Source: Acidobacteriota bacterium (GTDB lineage Bacteria > Acidobacteriota > Vicinamibacteria > Vicinamibacterales > UBA8438). From it: a DNA stretch of 5,832 nt. Position 1 is the stretch's first letter. Each line of letters begins with the position of its first letter. A program made the position numbers and the translations under genes. The stretch is taken from the NCBI GenBank assembly GCA_012963185.1, contig DTWD01000133.1, positions 1 through 5,832 of the forward strand, in the 5' to 3' direction. Under the pieces are notes generated by a model, which did not search any database, was not told where the DNA came from, and was given only the letters and a program-made list of their open reading frames with translations. Positions 1 to 5,832 of this stretch are shown one piece after another.

Positions 1-702
1 CTTGAAGTTCCACAGGCCGCGATTATTCGTATTGACCCACTGGGTGGAGAGGGGACGAAGGGGTACGGAATTCCTTCGGATAATCCGTTCGTCGGTGATA
101 CTGGTGTCGCACCTGAGATCTGGGCCTATGGACTGCGGCATCCTCAACATTTTTCCTGGGACACGGATAGTCGAATGTTCATTGGTGATATTGGACAGAA
201 CCAGATTGAGGAGGTCAATCTGGGTCGGCCTGGTGCGAACTACGGCTGGCGTGTTCGTGAGGGAACGTTTGCAACTGGCTATGCGGTAGGGCGAGGCCCA
301 GGTCCGGCGTTCGCACGGCCAACAGCAGATGACCAAGAGTTCGTCTATCCGATTGCGCAGTACGACCACGATGAAGGTAATGCGGTCGGCGGAGGCTTTG
401 TCTATCGAGGACAGGCAATTCCTCAACTGCGTGGCAAGTACGTTTTCGCCGACTTTCCTCGTGGGCGATTGCTTAGCATTGAGGCGGATGCGGTTGATGA
501 TGAACAACCCGTAGAGATCAGTGAGATCAGGTTGGTGATTGATGGGCGAGAGCAGGATCTGGTGGAAGTCGCCGGTTTTCCTAATACCTATGGCCCGGGG
601 AATCGCGTTGACCTGCGACTAGGAACTGATTCGGAGGGCGAGTTGTACCTTTTGACCAAAGGAGATGGCTGGGTGCGCAAGCTTGTGCCGGCAATGCAGT
701 AG
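1..702 (+). CDS. PQQ-dependent sugar dehydrogenase (GSDH family), C-terminal part, 5' truncated by window edge
   Basis: The frame is open from base 1 to a TAG at 700-702, giving 233 codons; the start and N-terminal half lie outside the window. The match is to the glucose/sorbosone dehydrogenase (soluble aldose dehydrogenase, YliI-like) beta-propeller family. Seen in order (codon numbers in this fragment): IIRIDP at 8-13, IPSDNPF at 24-30, PEIWAYGLR at 38-46, FIGDIGQNQIEEV at 60-72, NYGW at 80-83 with REG at 86-88, and in the second half a GGGFVYRG...IPQLRGKYVFADF block. Family members are usually periplasmic and oxidise aldoses with PQQ and calcium. The signal peptide cannot be checked because the start is missing. 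One oddity: the usual GLRNP motif reads GLRHP (bases 130-144), replacing an Asn that contacts PQQ in characterised soluble glucose dehydrogenase. The fold assignment is firm; substrate and cofactor are inferred. It converges on the VOC gene, with a 134-base gap. Confidence 0.9.
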   Translation, partial: LEVPQAAIIRIDPLGGEGTKGYGIPSDNPFVGDTGVAPEIWAYGLRHPQHFSWDTDSRMFIGDIGQNQIEEVNLGRPGANYGWRVREGTFATGYAVGRGPGPAFARPTADDQEFVYPIAQYDHDEGNAVGGGFVYRGQAIPQLRGKYVFADFPRGRLLSIEADAVDDEQPVEISEIRLVIDGREQDLVEVAGFPNTYGPGNRVDLRLGTDSEGELYLLTKGDGWVRKLVPAMQ

Positions 703-836
703 ATTCCTCTTACCTAAGGGTCTTCCCACCTGTGCAACATTGTGACGCGACGACCAACCGCGCCGGTCACACATTGGGCGCACCACGGCAGCTCTGACAC
801 AGCACAGCCGATGCTGACGAATCCCGTTTTGCTCGG
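703..836. other. Convergent intergenic region, no clear terminator
   Basis: This gap separates the sugar dehydrogenase stop from the stop of the opposing VOC gene, so one or two terminators are expected. Two weak inverted repeats are visible. TGTGAC (741-746) pairs with GTCACA (766-771) across 19 bases. CGGC-A-GCT (786-793) pairs with AGC-ACA-GCCG (801-810) around a 7-base loop, with a 1x3 internal loop. Neither is followed closely by a T-run; the only one on the plus strand is TTTT at 827-830. No small gene is supported. Confidence 0.4.
786..830 (+). terminator. Possible weak transcription terminator for the sugar dehydrogenase gene
   Basis: An imperfect stem of 4 + 3 base pairs (CGGC/GCCG and GCT/AGC, 786-810) with a 7-base loop lies in the convergent gap. 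The nearest T-run (TTTT at 827-830) is about 16 bases beyond the stem, too far for a standard intrinsic terminator. Location supports the call; structure does so only weakly. Confidence 0.15.
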
Positions 837-2597
837 CTAGCGGCCAGTCGTCCCAGCGTCCGTTGCGCGAGCGCCGCTCAGGATGTTCGTCATCCCATAG
901 TTACCTTCGTGGCAGGAGTACTCAACTAATTCGTATTGGCTCTCGTCTAGGTCCCACCGGAACATCGCTGTCCAGGGTTGTGTCCAGACCGTTGGGTCGT
1001 CGAGAGTGAACTTGTACTCGAGCGTCGCTGGACCAACACGGGTGTAGCGCTCCGTTAAGGCCAGGTTTTCGCTTGACCCACGGAATGAGGCTCCACCGTT
1101 AAAGTTCGTTGTCTCGACTATCAGCGTATCTCCGTCCCAGTGGCCACGCGAGCTGCCTAGGTACGCAGTGACCTTTTCTCCAAGGGCTGGTTGCGGTGTA
1201 GTCGGAACAATTCGTGTTTCGTGGACCATTTCACGCGTGATTGCGACAAACCCTGGTCCTTGCACGATCTGCAGGCCGTTGTTATAGCCACCAGGTGTTG
1301 GGATAAGGCCACGGGTAATACAGCGCACCCAAGTTGAAAGATCTTCGGGGCCAGCCGGAACACCGTAGGGTGATGGGCTGGGCGACCTTGCTGTGGCGGC
1401 AGTGGGACTTTCGGTGCGTTCGTCTCCAGCCAAAGCCTGGGTGCTTTCCTCTGTGATGCGTGACGGCAGCCGACCGTCAGGAGGGTCGATGATCATCGCG
1501 GCCTGGGTAGAGACGGCTGAGCCGTACTCAAGTGTGGTGTCACGCCACTCGCGTTCGTAGCCCCAGATGCCGCCGAGCAGGCGCCCTTCGTGACGCGCAA
1601 TCGCTTCATCTGCCGTTACCTCGCTCGCGTCGACGTTTTCCGGCCGCTCGAAAGGAATACCGACTGCCGAACTACTGGTCCAGATGCCCTGAAGATCAGG
1701 TTCACCCCAAGGTGTGTCCGGCGTATCGTAGTTTCCCAGCGCGTCGGCCGTGAGGATGGTGGAACCGATGTCAGACTCAATGCCCGCAAAGCCAGTTTCG
1801 ACCACGGCTACACGCACGTTGTCAGGGCCGACCAGGAAGGCACGCTTGGCCGAGGTGCGACCGCCTTCGGGTATCGACGGTTCCTGTTCAAAGCGCACAT
1901 CCTGCCGCCTGAAATCAGCCGCGGCACTGTCGAGGTCGTCTAGTGTGAATGCAATGTGGTCAATGGCCCGCTCGATAGTGCTGCCCGGCAGGCCTTCGGC
2001 ATTTTGAGATACGAGGAACCAGACGTCACCGAACCGCAATCCGTCAAGTCGGCCCTTGAGGCTGTCCGGTGTGCCGCCCATGACGTCGCGATACCAAGCC
2101 AGGGTTGCGTCAGGATCAGCGGCACTCAGATGCACGTGGTGGAACCCGAGCGTCTCGGGATCTTCGACCATCTCAATGCGTGTACCCCAGGGATCAAAGA
2201 CAAAAGCGATCTTGAAGAGTCCAGGCACGTCACGCCAGGTCGACCCATCGTCATTACGTTGCAGACGAACACCTGACCCGCGAACACCGACGTTTTCCAG
2301 TTCGGTCATTTTTGCCGGGAGATCTGATACTGAAAATCCGATGTGGTCAATGCCGGTTCCTTGACTCGTCCCAGTGGTTATCTGCGGGACGAATAAGACC
2401 TCTACTCCGTAGCAGTTTGCGGCGTCGTTACGGTCGGTGACCGGCTCGCAACCCATGTGGCGGGTATACCAGTCGACTGCTTGCAGCGGGCTAGCGGAGG
2501 TGATGTGCACGTGGTGGTAATCGGCCGCCCTGGCCAGACCCGGTGCGGCGAGAGCGGTCGTGACGAGGGCGGTAACAAGGACTCGGTTCCGGATCAT
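837..2597 (-). CDS. Exported tandem-VOC-domain protein with C-terminal domain of unknown function
   Basis: The product has 586 residues. The ATG start at 2595-2597 follows a strong GGAGG at 8-base spacing and opens a good signal peptide: MIRNR, a hydrophobic run to about residue 20, and a probable cut after ARA at 22-24, so it is predicted periplasmic or secreted. Residues 26-146 and 152-268 are two complete VOC (glyoxalase/bleomycin resistance/extradiol dioxygenase) domains. Each begins HHVH, has an IDHI strand (His85, His214) and ends with a Glu-bearing strand (Glu142 in RIEMVE, Glu267 in VVETG), so each could form a His-His-Glu metal site. Residues about 296-578 resemble a secreted family common in Acidobacteria with no function known to me: PWGEPDLQGIW at 296-306, ERP at 317-319, GYNN at 437-440, RGHWDGDTLIVETTNF at 484-499, FRGSSENL at 505-512, CHEGNYG at 562-568. 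A Ser/Thr/Pro-rich stretch (about 391-415) lies within it. Reaction and substrate are unknown; dioxygenase, lyase, epimerase or a non-catalytic role are all possible. The gene stands alone on its strand. Confidence 0.92.
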   Translation of the reverse strand: MIRNRVLVTALVTTALAAPGLARAADYHHVHITSASPLQAVDWYTRHMGCEPVTDRNDAANCYGVEVLFVPQITTGTSQGTGIDHIGFSVSDLPAKMTELENVGVRGSGVRLQRNDDGSTWRDVPGLFKIAFVFDPWGTRIEMVEDPETLGFHHVHLSAADPDATLAWYRDVMGGTPDSLKGRLDGLRFGDVWFLVSQNAEGLPGSTIERAIDHIAFTLDDLDSAAADFRRQDVRFEQEPSIPEGGRTSAKRAFLVGPDNVRVAVVETGFAGIESDIGSTILTADALGNYDTPDTPWGEPDLQGIWTSSSAVGIPFERPENVDASEVTADEAIARHEGRLLGGIWGYEREWRDTTLEYGSAVSTQAAMIIDPPDGRLPSRITEESTQALAGDERTESPTAATARSPSPSPYGVPAGPEDLSTWVRCITRGLIPTPGGYNNGLQIVQGPGFVAITREMVHETRIVPTTPQPALGEKVTAYLGSSRGHWDGDTLIVETTNFNGGASFRGSSENLALTERYTRVGPATLEYKFTLDDPTVWTQPWTAMFRWDLDESQYELVEYSCHEGNYGMTNILSGARATDAGTTGR

Positions 2598-2605
2598 AGC
2601 TTCTT

Positions 2606-2610
2606 CCTCC
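2606..2610 (-). promoter_or_regulatory. Ribosome binding site of the VOC gene
   Basis: On the minus strand GGAGG lies 8 bases before the ATG at 2597. It is a full anti-SD match and fixes the start, in agreement with the signal peptide. Confidence 0.85.
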
Positions 2611-2635
2611 GTTGCGTAATGCTGAGAATATCTGG

Positions 2636-2641
2636 ATTATA
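2636..2641 (-). promoter_or_regulatory. Probable -10 box (TATAAT) of the VOC gene
   Basis: The minus strand reads a perfect TATAAT, 38 bases before the ATG. Transcription would start near 2629, giving a leader of about 32 bases that carries the GGAGG. At 16-18 bases upstream the hexamers (CCGTTC, GCCGTT, AGCCGT) do not resemble TTGACA, so any -35 contact is weak or replaced by an activator. Confidence 0.55.
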
Positions 2642-2746
2642 GCGGGTCGGGACCGAAGAACGGCTGTTTCTTTCCGGTGATGTGAAGGATGACCGTTCGT
2701 TAGGGTGTCAAACAGTTGGCGGCTAGCCAGTGAGCGGGTGCTGTTC

Positions 2747-2752
2747 TAGAAT
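2747..2752 (+). promoter_or_regulatory. Possible -10 box (TAGAAT) of the DUF3817 gene
   Basis: TAGAAT differs from TATAAT at one base. It ends 11 bases before the ATG at 2764, so a start site about 7 bases downstream would leave a leader of only around 5 bases. No good -35 lies 16-18 bases upstream; a TTGGCG at 2716-2721 is too far (25-base spacer). Tentative. Confidence 0.25.
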
Positions 2753-2763
2753 TCGGTTCGCTC

Positions 2764-3108
2764 ATGCGCTCATCTATTATCGAGAGGTACTTCGGGTCAC
2801 CGGCGTCTCATCTTCGCTCGGTCGCCTTCCTTGAGGGACTCTCCTACCTTTTGTTGCTCTTTTTCGCCATGCCACTCAAGTATCTGCGTGACCTACCGCT
2901 CGCAGTGAGTGTCGTGGGACCGATCCACGGGGCACTTTTTATTTGGCTCGGCATGCTCGTTGTTGGTGGACTGACAAGTCGTGGTCGGTCTAAGGGCTGG
3001 GGCGTCAGAATCATGATTGCTGCGTTATTACCCTTCGCAATGTTTTTCCTCGACGGTAGGCTAAAGGCAGAAGTGGATGCCGAGGGAAGAGAAACGGTTA
3101 ACGGTTGA
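2764..3108 (+). CDS. DUF3817 family small integral membrane protein
   Basis: The product has 114 residues, close to the usual size of this family (about 90-110). Family hallmarks are visible: an EGLSYLLLLFFAMPLKY block at 24-40, with the Glu-Gly and PLKY typical of DUF3817, and GPIHG at 52-56 followed by a hydrophobic run. Three membrane spans are likely at about 19-37, 46-69 and 81-96, with a charged C-terminal tail. The family has no established function that I know of. The ATG at 2764 is the only upstream start possible, because an in-frame TGA lies at 2731-2733. No Shine-Dalgarno is visible before it. The gene is divergent from the VOC gene and convergent with the propeller-hydrolase gene. 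The last codons contain a perfect tandem AACGGTT pair (3093-3106), probably by chance. Confidence 0.85.
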   Translation: MRSSIIERYFGSPASHLRSVAFLEGLSYLLLLFFAMPLKYLRDLPLAVSVVGPIHGALFIWLGMLVVGGLTSRGRSKGWGVRIMIAALLPFAMFFLDGRLKAEVDAEGRETVNG

Positions 3109-3156
3109 TGAGACGCGGCCGGCTAGGGTTCAAGAGGCATGTATCGGATTGACGGT
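3109..3156. other. Short convergent gap between DUF3817 and propeller-hydrolase genes
   Basis: Only 48 bases separate the two opposing stop codons. I see no strong stem-loop and no T-run on either strand. Either the transcripts overlap at their 3' ends or termination is factor-dependent. Confidence 0.5.
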
Positions 3157-5712
3157 TTACGGCGCTTCTTCAGCGAAGCCTTCATAGATCTTTCTTGCTT
3201 CGTCAAATTGCGCGAAGACGTGGTCTCGTTCAGTCTGTGATCGCCACCCTGGCCATTCTTCAGCCATCTGGCGGAGTTTATCAATCCAGCGTATCGAGTA
3301 TTCAGCAGCGGTACGGTCGCGCACGGGCTCATTTCCGATCTCGATCCAAATAGGATTTGTAAATGCTTGCGGGTACTTCGCGTCAAAAGGAAATCGGTCC
3401 GCTTCGGCGCCTTCGACCCGCAGATGGTACCAGCCACTTTGAGTAACCTTCATCGACTTCGAGTAATCCAAGTCCTTTCGGTTTCCTTCGAAAAGGATTT
3501 CGTCAATGATCTCACCGTTGTAGATCAATAAAGCTTTTTCAAGTGGTACAACTGAACGCACACGCGCATCAATTTTGACGATTCCGCCACTACTTGGAAG
3601 TGCAATGGTTTCACCAGGAAGTTTTCCATCGATCGTGAGATCAACAAGCGGTCCAGTGGATACGAAGGCGTGACCGTTGCGCATTCCATTAAACCAGGCT
3701 CTCATATTGAGACCTTCGGCACCTGTATGCACGTAAGTGCGAACCGAGCCAACGAGATTACTCTGATGCAGACTACTGATCGAGTCTTCCCCTCCGACCG
3801 CAGTCACCTTTAAGCCGTTATTCCACATGGCATACATCGGAAAAAATCCACCACGACCCGCTCCCGACCATTCAATCGCATCAGTCGTACCGAGTGCGAC
3901 GTCGACCATCGAGCCCTTCGCCCCGCCGAGATTCCCCTCAAGTGGGTCACTTTCCCCGCCATAGGCGTGAACGTATCCAACCCATGCTCCTTGTTTCAGT
4001 GCCTTGCGAAACATGTCAGTGTTACTGGGGTACAAGCTCTCGATGGCTGTGCCTTCGTACCCTGTTGTAAAGGGCGAGATTAAGTGGTCTTTCATACCGA
4101 ACATGAAGACGTGACCATAGAAAGGCGGTCGGTACTCTTGGCCCACCACGAGCATTCGCTCGGAGGTCGAAAGCGGATGTGGGCCACCACCAGGAATGAA
4201 GAACTGATAGTCCAGAATTCGGTTGTCTTTGTTAGCCACTTGCTCGAGGACAACATTCTGATCTTCTGCCGCCGACATCATTATGAGATTTTCAAGGGTG
4301 TTGTGTAGGTTGCCCGCATAGTTCATGTGAACATGCGTTGAACCGTCAAACCACCCCTTTGCGGCCATGTCAGTAATTGGTTCAAGCTCGATGGACAGCA
4401 TCGTGACTTCGTTCTCGGTAATTTCTGTTTCGACTTGCTGGAACGTAAATTCGAAGCCCTTGACGACCGTTAGTTCTACTGGTCCAACCGGAAGTTCCAC
4501 GGTGAAGTCACCGTCGGTATGAAAAATTCTATCCCCTGCTGCGCTGACACGGGCGTACGCGTCGGTAGGTGTATATGACTTACCGTCGGCAGCGGTGAGG
4601 TGAATGCGGGAACCTGTTATTTCAGCTGAACCTTCGGTTCTGACGCGTGCAGAGAGAACGCCCATCGGTCGTCTCCATTGTCGAGAGGTGATAGAGACCG
4701 TTCGCTGCTCACCGCCGTAGGTTTCGAGGAGTGCAAGTTGTGGCAGGCCCTCTTTGTTCGTGATGTAAGCAATCCATTCACCGTCGGGTGACCATCGTGG
4801 ATGGAATGCGTCATGCTGAAAGAATGTGAGCTTATACGGTTCTCCTCCAGCGGTCGGCTGCACGTACAGGTTATTGAATTGATCGGCTGCGCCGCGGGTC
4901 GAGGAATATACAAACCGTTTGCCATCAATTGAGACATCCGGGCGAGCACGATACAAGGTTTGTTCAACGAGCACTGTTTCGGCTTGCTCGATACCGTTGG
5001 GTAATGCCGGAATTCTTATTACATTCCCAGAGCCGAGAGGCACATCCCTGTTCGATACGATCAGGAGTTCATTGTTGTTCGGTAGCCATGATGGTGTGAT
5101 GTGCATGTCCCAAGGGCCGAAATAGAGCCGGTTATTTGGGTATGCGTGATCTTGGGTAATGGCAATCTCATCCCCGCTCCACTGGCCATCCTTAATTTCA
5201 CGAACGTAGACATTGAAGTAACCGTTTGGTTTCGTTGACACATACGCAACCCGACTGCCGTCAGGTGAAAACACGGGGTCGGTGTAGATGAAATTGTCGT
5301 CGGTCAGATTATGGCTCCGTCCCGTGGAGACCTCGACGATCTCCAACTGAATTGTCTGTCCCCCGTCGTCTGCCGTATAGACGATCCATCGACCATCCGG
5401 TGACCAGTCTGGTGAAGAATGATATTTCTCGGAATAGGTCACTTCCTCGGAACGTCCTGTGTCCGGGTCGACGGTCCAAATGGAACCGCTCATGGCCACT
5501 GCGATTAACGAACCATCGGGAGACCAGTCTGGCGCCCAAGGAGTTGAGCTGGGCGCGGGTGGGAAATAGAAGTTGAACATGTAATTTCCACCATGGCCAG
5601 ATGAAGGATATGACCTGGTATTCTGAGCCTTGAAGACTGGTCCCGCCAGAACTAACAACACTAAGACCAGCAATGTTGTTCGCCCCGCGGGCTTAGTGAT
5701 ACTTGTTGGCAT
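3157..5712 (-). CDS. Exported PD40 beta-propeller / CehA-McbA-type metallohydrolase fusion
   Basis: The product has 851 residues, TAA stop. The ATG at 5710-5712 follows GGGAG at 6-base spacing. An N-terminal signal peptide (basic n-region, Leu/Val core at about 13-24, probable cut after FKA at 27-29) predicts export. Residues about 60-318 hold six TolB/PD40-type repeats with WSPDG-like turns at 63, 103, 149 (FSPDG), 209 (degenerate), 261 (SIDG) and 307. Residues about 345-446 resemble a carboxypeptidase-regulatory-like beta sandwich. Residues about 451-695 match the CehA/McbA (PHP-like) metallohydrolase family: THVHMNYAG at 459-467, AAED at 481-484, GQEYR at 524-528, YGH at 532-534, GYVHAYGG at 579-586, GGEDS at 640-644, and the family-typical GHAFVSTGPLVDLTIDG at 680-696. 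Candidate metal ligands are His460, His462, Glu483, Glu526, His534, His582 and Asp643, inferred by motif. A beta region and a helical tail (about 800-851) follow. Named relatives hydrolyse carbaryl, but most have unknown substrates; the propeller may be for binding. The substrate here is unknown. Confidence 0.92.
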   Translation of the reverse strand: MPTSITKPAGRTTLLVLVLLVLAGPVFKAQNTRSYPSSGHGGNYMFNFYFPPAPSSTPWAPDWSPDGSLIAVAMSGSIWTVDPDTGRSEEVTYSEKYHSSPDWSPDGRWIVYTADDGGQTIQLEIVEVSTGRSHNLTDDNFIYTDPVFSPDGSRVAYVSTKPNGYFNVYVREIKDGQWSGDEIAITQDHAYPNNRLYFGPWDMHITPSWLPNNNELLIVSNRDVPLGSGNVIRIPALPNGIEQAETVLVEQTLYRARPDVSIDGKRFVYSSTRGAADQFNNLYVQPTAGGEPYKLTFFQHDAFHPRWSPDGEWIAYITNKEGLPQLALLETYGGEQRTVSITSRQWRRPMGVLSARVRTEGSAEITGSRIHLTAADGKSYTPTDAYARVSAAGDRIFHTDGDFTVELPVGPVELTVVKGFEFTFQQVETEITENEVTMLSIELEPITDMAAKGWFDGSTHVHMNYAGNLHNTLENLIMMSAAEDQNVVLEQVANKDNRILDYQFFIPGGGPHPLSTSERMLVVGQEYRPPFYGHVFMFGMKDHLISPFTTGYEGTAIESLYPSNTDMFRKALKQGAWVGYVHAYGGESDPLEGNLGGAKGSMVDVALGTTDAIEWSGAGRGGFFPMYAMWNNGLKVTAVGGEDSISSLHQSNLVGSVRTYVHTGAEGLNMRAWFNGMRNGHAFVSTGPLVDLTIDGKLPGETIALPSSGGIVKIDARVRSVVPLEKALLIYNGEIIDEILFEGNRKDLDYSKSMKVTQSGWYHLRVEGAEADRFPFDAKYPQAFTNPIWIEIGNEPVRDRTAAEYSIRWIDKLRQMAEEWPGWRSQTERDHVFAQFDEARKIYEGFAEEAP
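4759..5535 (-). repeat. Six WD40-like (PD40/TolB-type) protein repeats in the propeller-hydrolase gene
   Basis: The span encodes residues 60-318. Repeat cores fall at residues 60-73, 99-114, 144-160, 205-220, 256-271 and 303-318, each of the form (D/R/F)WSPDG followed by a hydrophobic strand such as WIVYTA or WIAYIT. The fourth (WLPNNN) and fifth (VSIDG) are degenerate. Six blades would close a TolB-like propeller. Some DNA similarity persists: 5393-5412 and 5513-5532 are 20-base stretches that differ at 2 positions. Confidence 0.8.
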
Positions 5713-5832
5713 TTGCCACTCCCATATTTATGTACGGACGCTGAGAGGTCGAGCTAGTGTTGGCACTCTGGAGATCACGGTTGCGCAGTTATCGTGGTAC
5801 ACCGAGTCGAACAGATCAAAATCAAGATTGAC
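5713..5832 (-). promoter_or_regulatory. Upstream region of the propeller-hydrolase gene
   Basis: These 120 bases to the window edge contain no supported gene. On the minus strand an A/T-rich TACATAAATAT stretch (about 5724-5734) lies just before the ribosome site. It is a poor -10 match with no convincing -35, so the promoter is not identified. TCAAGATTGA (5822-5831), a small inverted repeat, sits at the edge; its meaning is unclear. Confidence 0.3.
5719..5723 (-). promoter_or_regulatory. Ribosome binding site of the propeller-hydrolase gene
   Basis: The minus strand reads GGGAG followed by 6 bases and the ATG at 5712. This supports that start over an out-of-frame ATG at 5723-5725, which has no Shine-Dalgarno. 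Confidence 0.75.

Noticed and set aside
741..771. TGTGAC/GTCACA inverted repeat as a terminator or CRP-like site
   Set aside because: The 19-base spacing does not fit a CRP-type site, and the 6-bp stem has a large loop and no T-run.
1590..1943. Plus-strand 117-codon open frame opposite the VOC gene
   Set aside because: It lies wholly within a well-supported gene on the other strand, shows no family motif and has no ribosome site; similar overlapping frames at 1750-2007, 1956-2276 and 2056-2364 are also shadows.
2706..2711. Perfect TTGACA on the minus strand upstream of the VOC gene
   Set aside because: It is 64 bases upstream of the TATAAT at 2636-2641, far too distant, and no -10-like hexamer lies 16-18 bases downstream of it.
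3093..3106. Perfect tandem AACGGTT repeat at the end of the DUF3817 gene
   Set aside because: Only two 7-base copies within coding sequence; too short to distinguish from chance.
4617..4967. Minus-strand 116-codon frame inside the propeller-hydrolase gene
   Set aside because: It is an alternative frame of a gene with clear domain repeats and its translation has no recognisable motif.
5393..5532. Near-identical 20-base DNA repeats (5393-5412 and 5513-5532)
   Set aside because: They encode the PDWSPDG turns of neighbouring propeller repeats, so they reflect protein repeat structure and not a mobile or regulatory repeat.
5693..5725. Tiny upstream frame of 10 codons (ATG at 5723-5725) overlapping the start of the propeller-hydrolase gene
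   Set aside because: It has no Shine-Dalgarno, and the main ATG has a well-placed GGGAG; there is no evidence that it is translated as a leader peptide.
1..5832. A defence system, CRISPR array, toxin-antitoxin pair, mobile element or RNA gene
   Set aside because: All bases are accounted for by four ordinary-looking genes and short gaps; no direct-repeat array, transposase, terminal inverted repeats, tRNA or rRNA-like segment was seen.

Overview
The window looks like a chromosomal fragment of a Gram-negative-type heterotrophic bacterium. The best guess is Acidobacteriota, probably of the Vicinamibacteria type. This rests on protein style only: secreted WD40/TolB-like propellers fused to CehA/McbA-type hydrolases, a secreted family of unknown function opening with a 'PWGxPDLQGIW' motif, and a GSDH-type sugar dehydrogenase, a mix I associate with that phylum. 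No rRNA or other marker is present, so the assignment is an inference. No RNA gene, insertion sequence, CRISPR array, phage gene or origin was seen.

Layout: (1) 1-702, plus strand, the C-terminal 233 codons of a soluble PQQ-type (GSDH family) sugar dehydrogenase whose start lies outside the window. (2) 703-836, a convergent intergenic gap with only weak hairpins. (3) 837-2597, minus strand, a 586-residue exported protein with two tandem VOC (glyoxalase/extradiol dioxygenase fold) domains followed by an approximately 280-residue domain of unknown function. (4) 2598-2763, a divergent promoter region with a perfect TATAAT for the VOC gene. (5) 2764-3108, plus strand, a small DUF3817 membrane protein. 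(6) 3109-3156, a short convergent gap. (7) 3157-5712, minus strand, an 851-residue exported protein: signal peptide, about six PD40 propeller repeats, a carboxypeptidase-regulatory-like beta domain, and a CehA/McbA-type (PHP-like) metallohydrolase domain. (8) 5713-5832, its upstream region.

No two neighbouring genes share a strand, so no operon is visible. The common theme is periplasmic or envelope processing of small organic molecules (sugar oxidation, a VOC enzyme, a metallohydrolase), but nothing in the sequence links the genes into one pathway. The most notable items are the VOC-VOC-unknown fusion and the propeller-hydrolase fusion. Neither can be called a new system from sequence alone.
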